Notes under the pieces: model-generated
What the model saw: the letters and a program-made list of their open reading frames with translations, nothing else
What the model was told of the DNA's origin: nothing
The model's database searches: none
Program-made: the position numbers and the translations under genes
Assembly: GCA_024803745.1 (NCBI GenBank)
Contig: JANJXV010000161.1
Coordinates: 372,001 to 436,000 of the forward strand
Direction of reading: 5' to 3'
From: Megascapheus bottae
Lineage: Eukaryota; Chordata; Mammalia; Rodentia; Geomyidae
Length of the DNA: 64,000 nucleotides
Shown: piece by piece, positions 61,285 to 64,000 of the stretch
Numbering within the stretch: the first letter of the stretch is position 1
How the letters are laid out: the number at the start of each line of letters is the position of its first letter

Positions 61285-61490
61285 TAATCTTAGCCACCCA
61301 GCAGGCTGAGCTCTGAAGATCACAGTGGAAAGCCAGTCTAGTCAGTAAAAGTCTAAAGGCACTTGTCTTCAATTAGGCAGCAAAAAGCCAGAACTTGACC
61401 TATGACTCACCTATGAACACCAAAGGGATGGCATTTAGACCTGGGTTCAGGTTCAAGTGGCAGCACAGGACCACACACCAAAATGTAAAT
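61285..61490 (+). mobile_element. Dimeric SINE inside the pseudogene intron
   Basis: 'cagcaggctgagctctgaagatcacagtgg', 'cttcaattaggcagcaaaaagcc' and a degraded right half. It lies between the two REM-like blocks. Confidence 0.65.
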
Positions 61491-61956
61491 GCTTTCAGGT
61501 TCTAACAGGCAAAGCTATCACAATCCCTCCCTGATGCCTCAAAAGTGATTCAGCCCCCAGCTTTTCCTCTGACTCCAGTATTTCACAGGCCTCCGCCATT
61601 AGTACTGACACCTCATTTCTTACTGGGAAATGGGATTTCCTAGGATGTCACCTAGGTGAGGGCTGCAGTTGGGAGCCACTTACTCATGCCTGAAATCCAA
61701 CTTCTCAGTAAGCACACTGTTGAGACTCCAGTAGCTTGTGAGGGAAATGAAATGGCATGGTGTCCCAGTCATAATGAAGTAGTTTGTGCACTTGTATCAT
61801 GCTTAGCTCCCCTGTGAACACCCCAGTGAAACAAACAGGCTCAGAGAGGAGCCAAGTATTCAAAGACTTGGCCAGGAGTGGTGAGCAAACATGGGTTTGG
61901 AGGGGGAACACTCACTTTTTCAAGAGAATTTCCAGCAACTACTACATTGTCCTCCA
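61491..61956. other. Intron-like gap between REM-like blocks, no feature seen
   Basis: No repeat recognised. A minus-strand frame at 61911-61705 has no recognisable motif. Confidence 0.4.
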
Positions 61957-62164
61957 CTATTTGAAATTGTGCAGGAAGTTTCCCACATAAAAGAGATCAC
62001 CTTTCTGGTAGGCAGGGATCAGCTTTGTCAGCAGCATCTCCAACAGGCCTTCCTCCAGGATCCATAGGTTACAAGGCTCATTCAGAGTCTGAGCTGACTT
62101 ACCATCACACTGTATTGGCAAAACAGTGGATATTTCAAACGTAGGAATGGGACCACACTTCACA
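61957..62164 (-). pseudogene. RalGDS/RGL-like REM domain, first half (exon remnant)
   Basis: The minus-strand frame (open from 62232 to 61957) contains SAQTLNEPCNLWILEEGLLE, then LIPAYQKGDLFYVGNFLHNF. This matches the start of RalGDS/RGL REM domains: '..(T/A)GTLEKLVEHL.PAF..GDL.YV..FL.TYRAF'. The usual TYRAF reads HNFK and the frame then stops. A plausible acceptor (CAATTCCTCAG) ends at 62165, so the exon may begin at 62164, about 130 bp after the donor at 62293. The two REM halves are about 1 kb apart, which suggests an intron-containing, unprocessed gene copy. Confidence 0.6.
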
Positions 62165-62293
62165 CTGAGGAATTGGTATAGAGTAGATTGGAAATGACAC
62201 ACTCTAATCTCAGTATAGTCACTTGAAAGCACACAAGAAGGTTGTAGTTTGTGGGCAGGATGATGGGTTCAAATAGGTTTCCTCTCAATATAC

Positions 62294-62580
62294 CTCATCT
62301 GAGTTTCCCTGGAGTTTCCTGGCTTTCTTCCTAGAGAAATGCCTGATATACTGGAATTTTGTTTTGGCCCTGACCCAGCATCTACTTCTTCAAGTGAGAC
62401 ATCCATATCTCTCATGCCTGAGATCCGAGCCTCCTGACCTTTGGCAACAGCACAGCAACATCTTTCTTCCTCCTGAGCCACAGGCCAAGGGAGCTGACTT
62501 GAGCTGGTTGTCACATACAGTGGCTTGGTTACCAGGGTTCCATATTCTGTTCCATTGTGAGGGAGGTAGGGTCACATTTC
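62294..62580 (-). pseudogene. Exon-like frame of the inverted paralog with splice donor
   Basis: The frame MTTSSSQLPWPVAQEEERCC continues through AKGQEARISGMRDMDVSLEE to ETQMR at the donor-like GATGAG|GTATAT (GT at 62293-62292). It also appears open upstream (GTLVTKPLYV). It lies directly upstream of the REM-like exons on the same strand, which makes it a candidate 5' exon of the RalGDS-like copy. The peptide itself is not one I recognise. Confidence 0.4.
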
Positions 62581-62854
62581 AAGGCCCAATGACCAAAGCT
62601 CCTTGCTCACAGAAGACCTCCCCAAAGACATACTGGAGGCTGAATCTCCCTTCCCACCTCACATATGGATGTAGTAAACAGCACACCTTTTTGTTCAAAT
62701 CCCAAGTCATTAACTAGGCGTAAGTGCTAGCCTGGTCTCAGGCTCAAGGAGCCTTTCTTAGGTAAGATCCAAACTTAACTGTCACTATTCCCCTTAGACT
62801 TCACAAGACATTTTGCTTCACAGTGCCTTCTCAGCTTGCATTTTGCCTCTTGCA

Positions 62855-63055
62855 CATTTTTTTTGCTAGTCCTGGGACTTGACCTCAGAGCCTGACCATT
62901 GTTCTTAGGCTTTCTTTAGGCTATAGCTGTCCCACCAAGCCACAGCACCACTTCCAGAGTTTTCTATGTATATGGTACTGCAGAATCAAACCGGACTCTT
63001 TTTGTGTGGTAGCCAAGCACTCTACAAATAGATGAAAGACCCAGGCCATCTTGCA
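62855..63055 (-). mobile_element. SINE in the paralog, orthologous to 2592-2793
   Basis: 'ttgctagtcctgggacttgacctcag' through 'gtagccaagcactctac'. Same insertion as in the array units. Confidence 0.8.
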
Positions 63056-63274
63056 CATATTTTTCACTTCAATCTACTTGGACGTTGTTAGGTTTCTGTA
63101 TCCTAATCTATTTTTCTTCCTGATGAATATCTGTGCTGTCATCTGTAAAAATGCAAGTGGGAAAATCACAGAAGCATTGGTGACATAAAAAAAGTCTTAC
63201 AGACATAGATAAGTGTTCATTCTTTGTAGGAGAAAGGATATTTTGATATGAAGATGATGACTATTTATAAATAC

Positions 63275-63495
63275 TTAATCTGGGTTTAGACTTTGGCCCA
63301 GTGGTAGAGGGCTTGCCTAGCATCCATGAAGATCTAGGTTTGAGTCCTTAATATCACACAGATATAAAAATCCATATGGCAATGTGGCTCAAGTGGCAGA
63401 GGGCTAGACTTGGGAAAAGCCAAGAGCAGTGCTCAGGCCCTGAGTTCAAGCCCCAGGAATGGCAGAAAAAACAAAAGAAAAGAAAAGAAAAGAAA
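63275..63495 (+). mobile_element. SINE in the paralog, orthologous to 2120-2326
   Basis: 'gcccagtggtagagggcttgcc', 'gtggctcaagtggcagagg' and the tail 'aacaaaagaaaagaaaag'. Confidence 0.85.
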
Positions 63496-63605
63496 TGTGC
63501 TTTTTACAAGTTATTCACTCACAGCATTTGCCTCTGAATTCTTCGCTTCTGCATCTTGTGACTTATCCCTTTCCCTCAATGTAGACAAGAAAAACAGATT
63601 TTATT

Positions 63606-64000
63606 ACTTGCTATCCTTTGTCCAATCTTTGGATATTAATTCAAAATACAATATTGCCTGAAATATTGTGTGTGTGCATGTGTGTGTGTATCTGCCAATG
63701 TGTGCATGCACACATGTGTACAGGGTTTAGGGCTTACTCATAGGGCCTGTGTGATAACCCTCAGCATCTTTTCCTCATAGGTATTGGTCTTTCACTTGTA
63801 GCTTATTATAGCTAATTGGAGTTGAGATATTCACTCAATTTCTTGCCCTGTGCATTGGAACCCAGTGCTGGGTTCTCATATTGTTAATTGTAGCTATAGA
63901 GAAGCCTGAGGTCTGGGGATCCTCGTTAGAATCCAGCCCCTGAGAGAAAGTCACTGATAGAAATCTTTATCTTCAGTTAAGCACGAATAAATAAGGCAAA
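63606..64000. other. Flank of the paralog, no gene seen
   Basis: Contains a (TG)n-like tract at about 63668-63710. The remainder may hold a weak minus-strand SINE remnant near 63800-63930. Confidence 0.4.

Larger units (their letters stand above)
62245..63605 (-). repeat. Inverted, diverged paralog of array segment S without the L1
   Basis: The reverse complement matches S1-S7 over their whole length, from 'agacaagaaaaacagat' (63600) to 'ctacaac' (about 62245). Similarity includes both SINE insertions. Where the array copies enter L1 poly(T), this copy continues 'cttcttgtgtgctttcaag'. Beyond 63605 it diverges from the sequence left of the S segments. The (TCA)n site is reduced to 'gatgatgactattt' near 63248. 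Confidence 0.9.

Overview
The window is mammalian nuclear DNA. It holds LINE-1 (L1) elements, tRNA/ID-type SINEs and microsatellites, and no compact gene order. The SINE style is a B1-like left part joined to an ID-like right part that ends in a 'ggactggcaaaaa'-like tail. I associate that form from memory with geomyoid rodents (kangaroo rats and pocket mice). Rodent is fairly safe; the family is an inference.

Region 1, bases 1-50243, is a head-to-tail tandem array with a period of about 7.42-7.45 kb. It is cut by the left window edge and contains about 6.7 periods. Each period has two parts: a near full-length L1 of about 6.05 kb on the minus strand, and a 1.37-1.40 kb non-L1 segment (called S1-S7 here). 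The S segments carry two old SINE insertions, a (TCA)n microsatellite, and a short open frame followed by a splice-donor-like site. The L1 copies (called A-H) share the same inactivating lesions: a split ORF1, a stop and frameshift in the endonuclease, a D-to-E change in the endonuclease motif GDFN, and stops and a frameshift around the RT. The array therefore grew by DNA duplication of one dead L1 plus its flank, not by repeated retrotransposition. Adjacent units share private variants. The rightmost unit is the most decayed, and the array ends abruptly inside an L1 RT domain at 50243.

Region 2, 50244-59400, is ordinary repeat-rich DNA. It has many SINEs, mostly in minus orientation, two to three old L1 3' ends (one nested, with a possible target-site duplication), a (TG)n tract and a 220-bp CT/CTGT tract. 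I see no intact gene here.

Region 3, about 59880-63605, explains the array. On the minus strand lie broken exons whose translation resembles the N-terminal Ras-exchanger motif (REM, RasGEF_N) of RalGDS/RGL guanine nucleotide exchange factors. Immediately upstream of them is an inverted, diverged copy of the array's S segment that lacks the L1 (an empty site). So the array appears to be an amplified 5' piece of a RalGDS-like gene copy with an L1 inserted just after a putative first exon. No intact cellular protein-coding gene was found. Nothing bacterial, no rRNA, no CRISPR and no viral gene was seen.
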